Positions 52,336-62,055 of a stretch of 64,000 nt of DNA are shown piece by piece (the stretch's first letter is position 1; each line of letters begins with the position of its first letter). The translations under genes and the position numbers were made by a program. Under the pieces are notes generated by a model. The model searched no databases and had not been told where the DNA came from. It saw only the letters and a list, made by a program, of their open reading frames with translations. The stretch is from Cladorhizidae sp. MBARI D1340-BT2 (taxonomy: Eukaryota > Porifera > Demospongiae > Poecilosclerida > Cladorhizidae), in the NCBI GenBank assembly GCA_028752905.1, contig JAQNBH010000002.1:29618762-29682761 (forward strand), read 5' to 3'.

Positions 52336-53151
52336 ATGACTGAAGTAAAGTGCCCATTTGCCGGCTGTACGTATATCCTACCAGACCTAGAACCCACACT
52401 AGCAGCTGCAATGCTGTCAGCCCACTCCCTGAACCACAGACCGACTGCACCAACACAGGCAGCCAGGGTAGAGAAGGTGAGGAGGCCAGACATCACGTCA
52501 GGGGGGACCACGGAGGATTGGATCTACTTCAAATCCAGATGGGGGGGTTATGTGAGAGCGACCAAACTAACCGGACCGGACCTCTGTATCCAACTACTGG
52601 AATGCTGCGATGACCAGCTGAGAAGGGATTTGACCCGCAATGCTGGGGGAACCCTAGTAGATAAGACTGAGACGGAGATCTTCGAATCTATCCAAACCCT
52701 AGCAGTAAGGGAGGAGAACACTATGATAGCCAGTACCGCCCTGCACGCCATGAAGCAGGACAGGGACGAGCCAGTGAGAGCTTTTGGAGCGAGACTAAGG
52801 GGACAAGCCAGCGTCAGCAAATTCATTAAGTTATGCGCCAACTGTGGCCACCAGGTGGATTATGCAGAGGATAATGTAGCAGATGTACTATGCAGAGGCC
52901 TGGCCGACCTGGACATCCAACAAGATCTGCTGGGGGAGCAAAACCAGGACCTGACAGCGGAACAGACACTCAAGTTCATTGAAGCTAAGTGGCAAAAGAT
53001 CAGCCTCCAGACTGTCTATACCACACCAAGTAGAGGCCATGGGGAGCACCTACAAATGCTCAAAGAGGCCAGACATAGAGAAGAGACCATCCAGGACAGG
53101 ACCAGCCCAGAGAGAGGAAGCATGCTCCTACTGTGGAGGAAGGGGCCATGA
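52336..53151 (+). CDS. Gag-like protein of the Ty3/Gypsy element
   Basis: A 271-codon frame starting ATGACTGAAGTAAAG. It opens with a C2H2-like finger (CPFAGCTY..LSAHSLNH, residues 5-33; spacing longer than in classical fingers), followed by a capsid-type helical region (WIYFKSRWGGYVRATKL, FGARLRGQASV, LCRGLADLDIQQDL). Gag packages element RNA in cytoplasmic particles. The frame ends at TGA 53,149-53,151, while the zinc knuckles that should follow lie in the next frame, so a frameshift (mutational or programmed) falls around 53,100. Confidence 0.75.
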   Translation: MTEVKCPFAGCTYILPDLEPTLAAAMLSAHSLNHRPTAPTQAARVEKVRRPDITSGGTTEDWIYFKSRWGGYVRATKLTGPDLCIQLLECCDDQLRRDLTRNAGGTLVDKTETEIFESIQTLAVREENTMIASTALHAMKQDRDEPVRAFGARLRGQASVSKFIKLCANCGHQVDYAEDNVADVLCRGLADLDIQQDLLGEQNQDLTAEQTLKFIEAKWQKISLQTVYTTPSRGHGEHLQMLKEARHREETIQDRTSPERGSMLLLWRKGP

Positions 53152-53980
53152 GAAGAACGCCCCCACCAGGATCAGAAGCACAGAATGCCCAGCATTGGGG
53201 ACCACATGCGCCGGCTGTGGCAAGCCCCACCACCTGGAAAAGGTATGTAGACAAAGGCACACACAGCAGGAGAATGCCATGAGTGATTACATGTGTGTCA
53301 TCAATACCCCCAACACCGCCATGGAGCACCACACGTACGACCAGACCAACGGCAGATGGACCAAAGGGACATCGAAACTACAATCAAATGTACAGCTCCA
53401 AATTGAAATAACCACTGAAGACTATGCCCACCTAGGACACACCTTGGCCACAGGTGACAGGAAGATCACTGCATGGGCGATGGCGGACACAGGATGTCAG
53501 AGCTGCCTCACAGGTACACACATCCTCAAGGAACTAGGCTTGACTGCTAACAACCTCATCCCTGTAAGACTACAAATGAGAGCAGCCAACAACAGCCACC
53601 TCCACATCTTTGGAGCAGTCGTCCTGAGATTTACTGACACCAGCTCAGCGCTATCTACCAGACAGATGGTATACGTGTCCAAAGACGTTAACAAGCTATA
53701 CCTTAGCAGGGAGGCCAGTACAGACCTGGGCTACATCCCACAGAAGTTCCCAACAGAGGCAATCTCCACCATGGAAGCAGAAGAGGACAGCCCCAGGGCC
53801 ACCGCAACTATACTAACCACCAAGAGCTGCCAATGTCCCAGAAGATCCACTCCACCTCCACTCTCCAAAATCCTGCCATTTGCTGCAATGGAGGAGAACA
53901 GGAAGAAGCTGGAAGACCACCTCAAGAGCGCTTACAATAGCACACCTTCAACACCTGCCCACACCAACGCCTCCCACTAA
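53100..53980 (+). CDS. Zinc knuckles and aspartic protease of the Ty3/Gypsy element
   Basis: Continues gag in frame 2: two CCHC-type knuckles (CSYCGGRGHEKNAP; CAGCGKPHHLEKVC), then the retropepsin active site WAMADTGCQSCLTG (DTG, about 53,473-53,514) and a flap-like stretch (LRFTDTSSALSTRQ). Retropepsin cleaves the Gag-Pol polyprotein. The open frame formally begins at 52,979 but only the part after about 53,100 has family character. The frame ends at TAA 53,978-53,980, before RT. Confidence 0.75.
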
Positions 53981-53984
53981 TGTC

Positions 53985-54107
53985 TGGGCCACCCCTACGG
54001 CTCATGATAGATCAAGACGCTACACCTACAAGACGCTACACCTAAAAGACGCTACACCTACAAGACGCTACACCTGCTACACCTACAAGACGTTACACCT
54101 AAAAGAA
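53985..54107 (+). repeat. Short tandem repeat (CTACACCTACAAGACG) inside pol
   Basis: About six units of 16 bases (ACACCTACAAGACGCT / ACACCTAAAAGACGCT) between the protease and RT. They lie where the first RT blocks of this family would be expected, so replication slippage or a deletion has removed the start of RT. Confidence 0.75.
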
Positions 54108-54651
54108 TGGCTCCCTCAGGAGGATGATAGATTTTCAGGCACTCAACCAACATGCCACCAGGGAGACTCACCACACCCAATCCCCCTTCCATCAAGCACG
54201 ATCAGTCCCCAGAGAGACCAAGAAAACAATCTTTGATGCCTGGAATGAATATCACTCCATCCTACTCCACCAGGCTGACAGACATTATATCACTTTCATT
54301 ACCCCATGGGGTCGATACCACTACTGCACCGCTCCACAAGGCTACATAGCCTCCGGAGATGGTTATACCAGCAGGTACTACAGTATAGTATCCCTCATCC
54401 CAAGGAAGACCAAATGCATTGACGACACTCTCCTATGGTCCGACTCCATCACAGACTGCTACCACCAAGCCACTGAATGGCTGGACATCTGTGGTAGAAA
54501 CGGAATAACCCTGAACCCTGACAAGTTCAAGTTCGCAGAGGACGAAATTGAATTCGCAGGATTCGAGATTACCAGGTCGACCGTTAAACCCTTCACAGAT
54601 TTCCCCACCCCAAAGATATCACAGATGTCAGATCCTGGTTTGGGCTCGTGA
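54108..54651 (+). pseudogene. Reverse transcriptase of the Ty3/Gypsy element, N-terminally eroded
   Basis: Frame 1 reads MIDFQALNQHATRETHHTQS, FDAWNEYHSILLHQADRHYI, FITPWGRYHYCTAPQGYIAS, KTKCIDDTLLWSDS and LNPDKFKFAEDEIEFAGFEI. The catalytic block is CIDD rather than YxDD; the second Asp pair is present. Missing the first RT block, and the frame changes at about 54,650. Confidence 0.8.
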
Positions 54652-55469
54652 ACCAGGTTTCGTACTCCTTCAGCATGACTAAAGAAATGCAACCGTTCAG
54701 GGACCTATTCAAACCCACGGAGAAATTTACATGGAGTGAGACTCACCAGAAGGCATTTGCAGACTCCAAACTAGCCATCACAGCTGACATCGTCAAAGGA
54801 GTAGAAATCTTTGACAAAAGCAGAGCCACATGCCTGGCAACAGACTGGTCCAAGGATGGGATTGGCTACTGGTTATTCCAAAAGCACTGTCGTTGCCCAT
54901 CCAGGGACCTATTCTGTTGCAAGACAGGCTGGAAGATAACACTTGTTGGCAGCAGATTCACCCATGGTGCAGAATCTAGGTATGCCCCCATAGAAGGGGA
55001 GGCCCTAGCAGTCGCCGATGCCCTGGATAAAACCAGACATTTCGGCCTAGGCTGCACCCACCTTACCATCGCAGTAGACCACCGGCCACTGCTGAAGATC
55101 CTGGGGGACAGGTCACTGGACAAGATCAGCAACACACGGCTCATGAACCTGAAAGAAAAGACACTCAGATACCGGTTCAACATCATTCACATCCCTGGGG
55201 TCAAAAACAAGACATCAGATGCCCTGTCCAGATACCCCTCAGGGCTACCACACCCAGCGAAGATGACCCTCCCTGACGACATCCACTGGATTGATGACCA
55301 ACCACAGCAGCCACCAACCCGCATCCCATCTAGACTGATGGCAGGCATCCCCACAGAATCACTCCATCTCACAATTGGTAGAATCCACAATTTTGGACTC
55401 GCTAATTGCAGCCCTGGAGTCGATCAAGCCCATAGACTGGGAGTAGGTTCAAACGGCCACCTCGTCTGA
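54648..55469 (+). CDS. RNase H region of the Ty3/Gypsy element
   Basis: A 273-codon frame overlapping the RT frame by four bases. It starts in the RT connection (MQPFRDLFKPTEKFTWSETH) and contains RNase H residues: Asp in ATDWSKDGIGYW, Glu in PIEGEALAVADAL and Asp in AVDHRPLLKILG, then the LSRYPSG linker typical of the boundary to integrase. RNase H removes the RNA strand during cDNA synthesis. Frame lost before the integrase at about 55,450-55,590. Confidence 0.8.
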   Translation: MNQVSYSFSMTKEMQPFRDLFKPTEKFTWSETHQKAFADSKLAITADIVKGVEIFDKSRATCLATDWSKDGIGYWLFQKHCRCPSRDLFCCKTGWKITLVGSRFTHGAESRYAPIEGEALAVADALDKTRHFGLGCTHLTIAVDHRPLLKILGDRSLDKISNTRLMNLKEKTLRYRFNIIHIPGVKNKTSDALSRYPSGLPHPAKMTLPDDIHWIDDQPQQPPTRIPSRLMAGIPTESLHLTIGRIHNFGLANCSPGVDQAHRLGVGSNGHLV

Positions 55470-55595
55470 CCAAGACATGTGCCTCCTCCTCTCCACAATC
55501 GAGGAGGGTTTCCCAGAGGACAGACTCCTCGTCCCACACAACATCTGGGTATTCCATAGCATCAGACACAATCTATACTCCATTGATGGAGTATA

Positions 55596-56738
55596 GTGGT
55601 ATATGGCGACCAACTTATGATACCATCAGCATTAAGGCCAACCTGCCTGATGACCCTACATGCAGCCCACCAGGGGACCTCATTGATGGCATCAAAGGCA
55701 GAGACCTTAATATATTGGCCTGGCATCAACAAGGACATCAAGACCACCAGACAGGAATGCAGCAGCTGCAACAGGATGGCTCCATCTCAGGCAGCCCTAC
55801 CCCCAACCACACCTGTCTCACCAGCCTACCCATTCCAATACCTATGTGCAGACTATTTTCACCGCCTGAGAAGATCATACCTGGTCATTACTAACCGGTA
55901 CTCTAACTGGCCTATTGTGTCCTATGCATCTAATGGGGCTCAAGATCTCATCAGCACACTCCGCATCACATTCTCCACATATGGCATACCAGAGGAACTA
56001 GCCACAGATGGCGGACTAGAATTCGCGTCATACCTCAACAAGACCTTTCTCAAGAACTGGGGGGTGCATCACCGAGTAGCGTTTCCCCACAGCAATTGCC
56101 GAGCGGAGGTGGGGGTTAAAATGGTAAAAAGGATACTTGCCGACAACACCAAGCCAGATGGGAAGATAAACATAGACACCTTCCAACAGGCCATCCTCCA
56201 ATATAGGAATACCCCTGACCCGACAACGAAACAATCTCCGACCAACTATGTACATCTTCGGCAGAATGATCAGAGACCACATCCCCATCCTCCCTGGGAA
56301 GTACAAGCATCTACTTGGAAGGACCTGCTGGACTCAAGGGAAACTGCACTTACACACAGACACCAAGATGCCCAGGACAGTTGGACCCTCCACACCAGGC
56401 CTCTGACCCCACTCAAGGTTGGTGACCACGTGAGGGTACAAAACCATGTAGGCCACCACCCCACCAAATGGGACAGTACTGGCTCTGTAATAGAGGTGCA
56501 CCAATACCACCAATACCTAGTCAGACTTGATGGTTCTGGTCGCACAACACTGAGGAACAGAAGATTCCTGAGGGTCTACACCCCCATCCACCAACCAATA
56601 CCAAGGAACACCTCTAATCCCAAGACTCAGGCTCCAGCACCCCAGGAGAGCAACTCCCCAAACCGACCTACTACCCCGCCCCCACCAGAGATCTCGAACC
56701 CAAGCCAACCGATCCAGACCTCAGATTCCCTAAGGTAG
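55596..56738 (+). CDS. Integrase of the Ty3/Gypsy element
   Basis: A 380-codon frame. HHCC finger: HAAHQG..ECSSCNRM (residues about 20-60). Catalytic core: Asp in LCADYFHRL, Asp in ELATDGGLEFAS and Glu in HSNCRAEVGVKMVK, a D-D-E arrangement. The C-terminal GPF/GPY-type domain (VGDHVRVQNHVG..WDSTGSVIEV..GRTTLRNRRFL) precedes a Pro-rich tail. No chromodomain. Integrase inserts the cDNA into the host genome. Family residues before the ATG (from about 55,583) are in another frame, so the start is not natural. Confidence 0.8.
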   Translation: MVYGDQLMIPSALRPTCLMTLHAAHQGTSLMASKAETLIYWPGINKDIKTTRQECSSCNRMAPSQAALPPTTPVSPAYPFQYLCADYFHRLRRSYLVITNRYSNWPIVSYASNGAQDLISTLRITFSTYGIPEELATDGGLEFASYLNKTFLKNWGVHHRVAFPHSNCRAEVGVKMVKRILADNTKPDGKINIDTFQQAILQYRNTPDPTTKQSPTNYVHLRQNDQRPHPHPPWEVQASTWKDLLDSRETALTHRHQDAQDSWTLHTRPLTPLKVGDHVRVQNHVGHHPTKWDSTGSVIEVHQYHQYLVRLDGSGRTTLRNRRFLRVYTPIHQPIPRNTSNPKTQAPAPQESNSPNRPTTPPPPEISNPSQPIQTSDSLR

Positions 56739-57464
56739 TAAATTGACTGGGACCCCAGGCACACATTTGGGTCTTAAAGCAGAAGAAGTGAGCACTTAGT
56801 TGGTTTGTGTTCCTCTCTGCTATTAGTTGTGGAGCTCCATTATGCAACTGCTACCACTGCGAAGTCCATACAGAGGGCTGCGGGTGATAGTCTACCAGGA
56901 GTTTAACTTAATTAAAACCACAGCAACCAATGTGTGTAGTGGACAAGAAAAAAGCAAGTTTGACAATACTTAACATTGCCCAATTATTAACCAAACAACC
57001 ATCACCACTTCCTTGGCCAGTCAGGAAAGGAACTAAAGTATGTACCTGTACCCAGAACCTGGTTCGACGACCCTTTACCAATTAAATTCACGCACGGAAG
57101 CATTTTTAATTACATTTTATGTGGTAAGGGAATAACCCTTTACCATTTAAAACATGTTTGAAATCCAATGGTTGGTATACGGTATTGTATTGTATGTGGT
57201 ACGGGATCATCAAACCAAATAGACTAGAACCTAGATAACGATTTACCATTAATTTTAAAGCAAGCAGAGAAATCATTTAAAAACTGTATAATGGTTGGTA
57301 TACAGCAAACTAACAGCAAACTAAATCGACCATAACATGGTAGACTGCCATTTATATACCAGATTGGGAAGCATCTTTTTTTAATCTGTATAAGTATATT
57401 GTGTATGGTAAGGGTCATCAACTTGCAGTCCACATGGGTAACCCATTTTGTTAAAATTCATTTT
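56739..57464. other. Degenerate CCCTTTACC / GGTTGGTATAC repeats, no gene
   Basis: Four loose units: CGACCCTTTACCAATTAAAT (57,069), TAACCCTTTACCATTTAAAA (57,130) with CAATGGTTGGTATACGG, ACGATTTACCATTAATTTTA (57,237) with AATGGTTGGTATACAGC, and GTATGGTAAGGGTCATC (57,402). Related short sequences occur at 30,766-30,805 and 52,087. Confidence 0.5.
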
Positions 57465-57785
57465 CTAACTATATGCTTGACCACATACTTAAGTTTTAGC
57501 ACCTAATGAAAAAAGTCCTTGTATACAGTAGGGCTTCCTTGAGACACTGGTGCTAATTTCAGCTTTCAGCTCTCTTTTGCAATCTGTAGATATTTATGCA
57601 GAGAAATCAGTCAGGTTTTGAGGTCATCACTTAGCTCCAGTTATTTTGGTGCAGTTATACTTATGGGAAATGTCAAAAGAGAGCACGGAGGGAGACCTAT
57701 CTTTTGAGCTATATATCAAGTCCATACCATGAAGTTTGCAGAATCTATTGAGCTATATATAAAGTGGTAACCACATGGTTTTGTC
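57465..57785 (-). mobile_element. Foldback element copy D (half element)
   Basis: Carries TTTTAGCACCTAATGAAAA, AAAGAGAGCACGGAGGGAGA and CTATATATCAAGTCCATACC, the right-half sequence of copies A and B; the left half is absent. Confidence 0.7.
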
Positions 57786-58639
57786 TCCCCAAGCTTTACC
57801 ATTTTTTTCTAATTATTTGTAAGACTTGTGTTTATGACTTTATGGCCTGCATCAGATGCACAGCTGTGAAAAGAGAGGAAAAAATCACACATAGCATAGC
57901 AGATGACTTAGTGGGCAGGGTGGGGCAGGGGGTTTAAAACGACTGGCTCACAAGACTAGGGTCAGTCTCATTGGTCAGGGTCAAAATTCCATTAGGGCAG
58001 TAGGATCAATTTTACAATGCCGAAAAATGCTGAGGATATATTATATATTTTCTAGTGTATTTTCTAGTATATTGAAGGTTGTTAACCCAATGAGGAAAGT
58101 GGGTGTGGTTAGGAAGAAAACTGTGGAGAGTTAGAAGCTGCATTGGCCAGTATGCAACAACTCGGCATTAAAATTAATGTGCATCGAACCTGTCCAACTT
58201 TGTTAAAAAAATAAGATAGCTATTTTGTTGTAAAATCTGTCAAACATGGTAGCTAAATGGGAGAGAAATGAAGAGCAGCCAAGGGCATATGAACTTTAAA
58301 TGAGACTTTTTTTACACCTTACCTAGTCCTGCAATGTCGTAGCTCGCGAGCATCCATGCTTGTGAGACTAAATTCCCTCTGCTCCCTCAGTTGATACCAC
58401 TGAGTCCACTGCAGATATGTCACGTAGCAAATTTCAGGCCGAGTAATGGAGAAAGTTTGGTCTGAGACTTAAGTTCCTCTTCACACACATGATAGCTGGA
58501 GAAAATGTCGGTGATCTCAAAGCTGGCACGGGGAACCTAAAACTTGGTAATGAAAACGGTCGACTGTTCCTCATCGACCTCTCCTAAACACCCTGTCCTC
58601 TCTCAATCTTCTTTCTCACTTATTCTGTTGCCTCTCGTT
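57786..58639. other. No recognisable gene
   Basis: AT-rich, no coding or repeat structure that I can support. Confidence 0.4.
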
Positions 58640-59335
58640 CTTCCCAATGCCATGCATCTTCAGGAGCACCCCCAAGGTTCTATTCTTGGTCCAGTTCTCT
58701 ACATAAATAATATCACTAAACTCCTACTCAGTCTCTCTCGTTCTACACTAACTCTCTATGCATCTTTTCCTCTCCCTCCCTTCCACTTCCTCCATGAACC
58801 CAGTGGAATCGGACATTGAAGTGATATCATCCTGGCTATCTCCCCATTTCCTCACTATCAACCTGAATAAGAGTAAGTGCATGATCATGACTACCACTCA
58901 CCTTCTCATCCTCAACAATATCCCCTGAGCTCGTCCCTTCATTTATGCATTTAAAAGTTACTCGCACCTCGAATCTTCACACCAATTAAATCCAGGAAAT
59001 TAATAGGTGCACTTCTCAAGACTTTGCACTACTCTAGTAATTATTTAGTACTCGACTGTGTGGGCACCTCTCCCCTTTTCCTGCAACTCCAAAGCTCTCG
59101 ACTGTACCCAGCCTACACTCTGCACTCACCGATGGACATCCTGGTTATACCTCTTTCCTCTCCACTGTCTACTCTTTCAAGCAGACATGCTCAGGCCAAG
59201 TTCCTTTTACTCATTAACTATCATCTACTTACCTCCAGACTTCAACCAATGAGCTCCAACGCCTCACATGACCTCTCATTGTTACCTTTCAACAAACATC
59301 TTATTCCTTTCTCCCACACCTTTAGATCCTAACCT
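58640..59335 (+). pseudogene. CR1/L2-like LINE reverse transcriptase relic
   Basis: HPQGSILGPVLYINNITKLL (RT block with the PQGSxLGP motif, about 58,668-58,730) is followed in another frame by DIEVISSWLSPHFLTINLNK and SKCMIMTT (about 58,816-58,890), which are typical of the RT palm/thumb in CR1/L2/Jockey-like LINEs. The catalytic F/YADD block is lost. Later frames (LSSRHAQAKFLLLINYHLLT, about 59,170-59,230) recall the C-terminal domain of these ORF2 proteins. Many frameshifts. Confidence 0.65.
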
Positions 59336-60273
59336 TCTCTCATTGTTAAGACATTTAATTATACATGACTTTTCATTGTGCCATTCTGATTAGCTTTTGC
59401 TGATCATTCCTTTGGAAAAATAACCAACAGTTCTGCCATGTCCCTTCACTTCCCCACCACCACAGATACAGATTTGTATTGCACGGTATATAGTTCGCTA
59501 CTCTACCACTGTACTAACCTTACGAAGGTCATGGATTGGAAGGGAGAGTCGAGTACAATAGACAGTATAGATTTGAAATCTCGTCATCATTAGCCTGTTT
59601 CCATCAGAAATGTTTCGTGAAAACTAAGTTTAGTGAAGCATAGCAATATGGCGGGAGAACAATTTACCTTGCCTTTAAAGTTTGGGGTGTGAAGGACATG
59701 ATCCGTTCCCCACCTAAATCTACTTCTAGCGAGCTTCAGATAGTATGGTCTTATGGTTTATGGTAACAAATATACATGGGGACATAAATGCCGTTTTTGA
59801 GAAAAATAGTTTTACACCTCAGGCCTGATGGATTACTAAATTACTATATTGCTATTCTGATGACAGTGACAGTTCCAATTTTTTTTAGTGGTATAAGATA
59901 TAGATATTTCTCATATATTTTTTCAATGTGCACCTTACGGAGGACAACTCGATAACCTTTCATCACTTTATTCAGGCATGTCCACAAGTGTAGCTAATTG
60001 TAAACTGTAAGTTATGAACCCAGTTCACCCCCAGTTTGATTAGTATATATAGCTGCTTTACATTATATTCTCATATTACATGTATTCCCTGTACTTACAT
60101 GTTGTGCCAAATCCTTCCTTTCCAACATAAAGGGTCGGCTATGTCAGGCCGCAGCCACAGAAACCATAACTCCTCATGTCTGTGGAAAGGTTCTCCCCTG
60201 CCTTGTTTGCTAATAGTTATATTTTATTATCAACGAATTCTCAGTTGAAATAATGTAGCTACTCAATACTCGA
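59336..60273. other. No recognisable gene
   Basis: No coding or repeat structure that I can support. Confidence 0.4.
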
Positions 60274-61090
60274 CTTGAATTTACTCACTCAACATTTCGG
60301 CTAGATGCTCTCGCCTGAACGGGGCCATACCATAAAATACAAATGCTTACAAAAAGATCATGTGGTTAGAGTTCAATAGATTCTGCACGCTTCACTGTAT
60401 GAACTTGATATATAGCAGATCTCTCTGTGTGCTCTCCTTTGATACTCAAGATGTTGCATAGGTATAGCTTCATAGATTCTGCACACTTCACTGTATGGAC
60501 TTGATATTTAGCTCAAAAGATAGGTCTCTCTGTGTGCTCTCTTTTAATACTAAAGATATTTCATAGGTATAATCATTACCATAGTTATGTGCGGCAAAGT
60601 TGGGTACCACAAAACCTGCATGCCTGAATTCTCCACAGTTGCGGCTCCCGACTGGAAAGTGCTGTATAGACATCTGTACCAAGAGGAAACTCTACTCAAC
60701 AACATTAGACTCTAAAAGGTGACTAGGCAGTCATGTTTTAGTGCGTAATAAAAACTCTCCTTCTTGCCACAGGTATATAGCTGTCCGGCACTTTCCAATC
60801 AGGAGCCGAGCAGAGAATTTAGAAATACAGGTTTGGAGGTCCTCAACTGTCTCTGCACATCACTGTGGTATGGTTATACCTATGCAACATTTAGTATCAA
60901 AAGATAGCCCACAGAGAAAGAGAGAGTTATATCAAGTATACAACAAGTATGTAGGGTCTATGGAGCTCCAAAGTTGTAAACACAAGTTTTTGCATGCACT
61001 TGTATTTGTAGCATCGTCTCACACAAGAGATTCTAAGACTCAAGTTATACCTCATGTTCTAGCCGAAACGCTGAGTGAGTAATTTCAAGT
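60274..61090. mobile_element. Foldback element copy E with hammerhead-like inverted ends
   Basis: Outer ends are inverted: CTTGAATTTACTCACTCAAC then ATTTCGGCTAGA (60,274-60,306) and TCTAGCCGAAACGCTGAGTG then AGTAATTTCAAG (61,058-61,090). These contain the stem II/GAAA half of the hammerhead-like motif seen at 351-389, but the CTGATGA half is lost on both sides. Inside is the foldback unit (60,366-60,985) with its left end duplicated (60,370-60,470 and 60,472-60,575), and reversed right half TTAGTATCAAAAGATAGC and GGAGCTCCAAAGTTGTAAAC. Confidence 0.65.
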
Positions 61091-61965
61091 TGATTATTGA
61101 GCAGTCATTGATATGGTGTTACATTGTTGTTGTTATTATTATTAGTAGCAGTAGTATAGTTTATCATGAGTTATGTAATAAGTATCTAGTAAGATGGAGT
61201 GGAGGTTAGATTTCTGGTCTCCTTCTCTTCAAGCTTTGTTGGCTGCCCTGAAGAACAGAATAACACAAAATAATACAAACATTTCTGAAAACATAGAACA
61301 GCAACTGTTGCAGGTCTAATAGAGCTAGGGGTAACCTCGCTAGTAAGCTCTCACATATAGAGCTGGTGTAGTTTGTGGTAATGCCACCATGTTGTATAAT
61401 TGGTGAGTTATCGTTGAGAATGTGAAAGCTGTGCATGTGCAGTTATGTGTATCCCTCAACAAAATGCCTGGCTATGTCAATGGTGCACTTGGAAGAGTTT
61501 GGAGGTGTGTGTTTTTTTGGGGGGGGGGGGGGATTTTTTAAAAATTCACATAAAACCATCTCCTGGTCACGCTGATTCAACAACGCACACACACATTACA
61601 GTTTCATTGGATCTATTCCTGTTAGTTTTCAAGAGAGTAAAGGACAAACAAACAGACTGACACACCCACAAGCTTTATACACATGTATATGAGAGAGGCT
61701 AACATATAACCTTATTAAAACCATGCCCTCCCTCACACAAGCATAATAAGAGGGGGGAAACCACCTTGAAAAATATTGAGCTGTAATAATAATTTTCTCA
61801 GTTGATGTTTTTATTTCCTTGTCCATTTCTTTCCCCATTAGCGTAAACAACCATTTATCAACCAGCATCAATTGTCAACCAATAGTGCATCAATTATCAC
61901 CCAGTCAAATATCCGAAAGTGCGCGGAGGAAAGCGGGAGTGTTGGGTGAAGAAGCATGAGAGAGT
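61091..61965. other. No gene; flank of the Tigger/Jerky-like element
   Basis: Contains a G run (61,518-61,532) and the near-repeat GCATCAATTGTCAACC / GCATCAATTATCACCC (about 61,865 and 61,887) just upstream of the transposase; terminal repeats of the element could not be confirmed. Confidence 0.4.
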
Positions 61966-61992
61966 TTGTTTGTAGGCTCTATTTGCACTGAG

Positions 61993-62053
61993 GTAAGTCT
62001 TTCCAGTGATTTATGGAGCTATATTCTAGCTCTTCTACCCTTTCATTTCATAG
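61993..62053 (+). other. Candidate 61-bp intron in the 5' leader of the transposase
   Basis: GAG then GTAAGT at 61,993-61,998 is a strong donor, and a pyrimidine-rich CCTTTCATTTCATAG ending at 62,053 is a good acceptor, three bases before the likely start ATG at 62,056. The length suits the short introns of early-branching animals. Confidence 0.5.
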
Positions 62054-62055
62054 CT

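Larger units (their letters stand above)
52336..56738 (+). mobile_element. Ty3/Gypsy-type retrotransposon, decayed, no LTRs recognised
   Basis: Gag, protease, RT, RNase H and integrase lie in the standard Ty3/Gypsy order (integrase last) over 4.4 kb but in three different frames. I compared 51,930-52,330 with 56,740-57,400 by eye and saw only a 12-base match (CGACCCTTTACC at about 52,087 and 57,069), so LTRs are missing, diverged or outside that range. GC content is clearly higher than the surroundings, suggesting a more recent arrival. Confidence 0.85.

Noticed and set aside
51930..57400. LTRs flanking the Gypsy element
   Set aside because: By eye only a 12-base match was found between the two flanks, too little to call LTRs.
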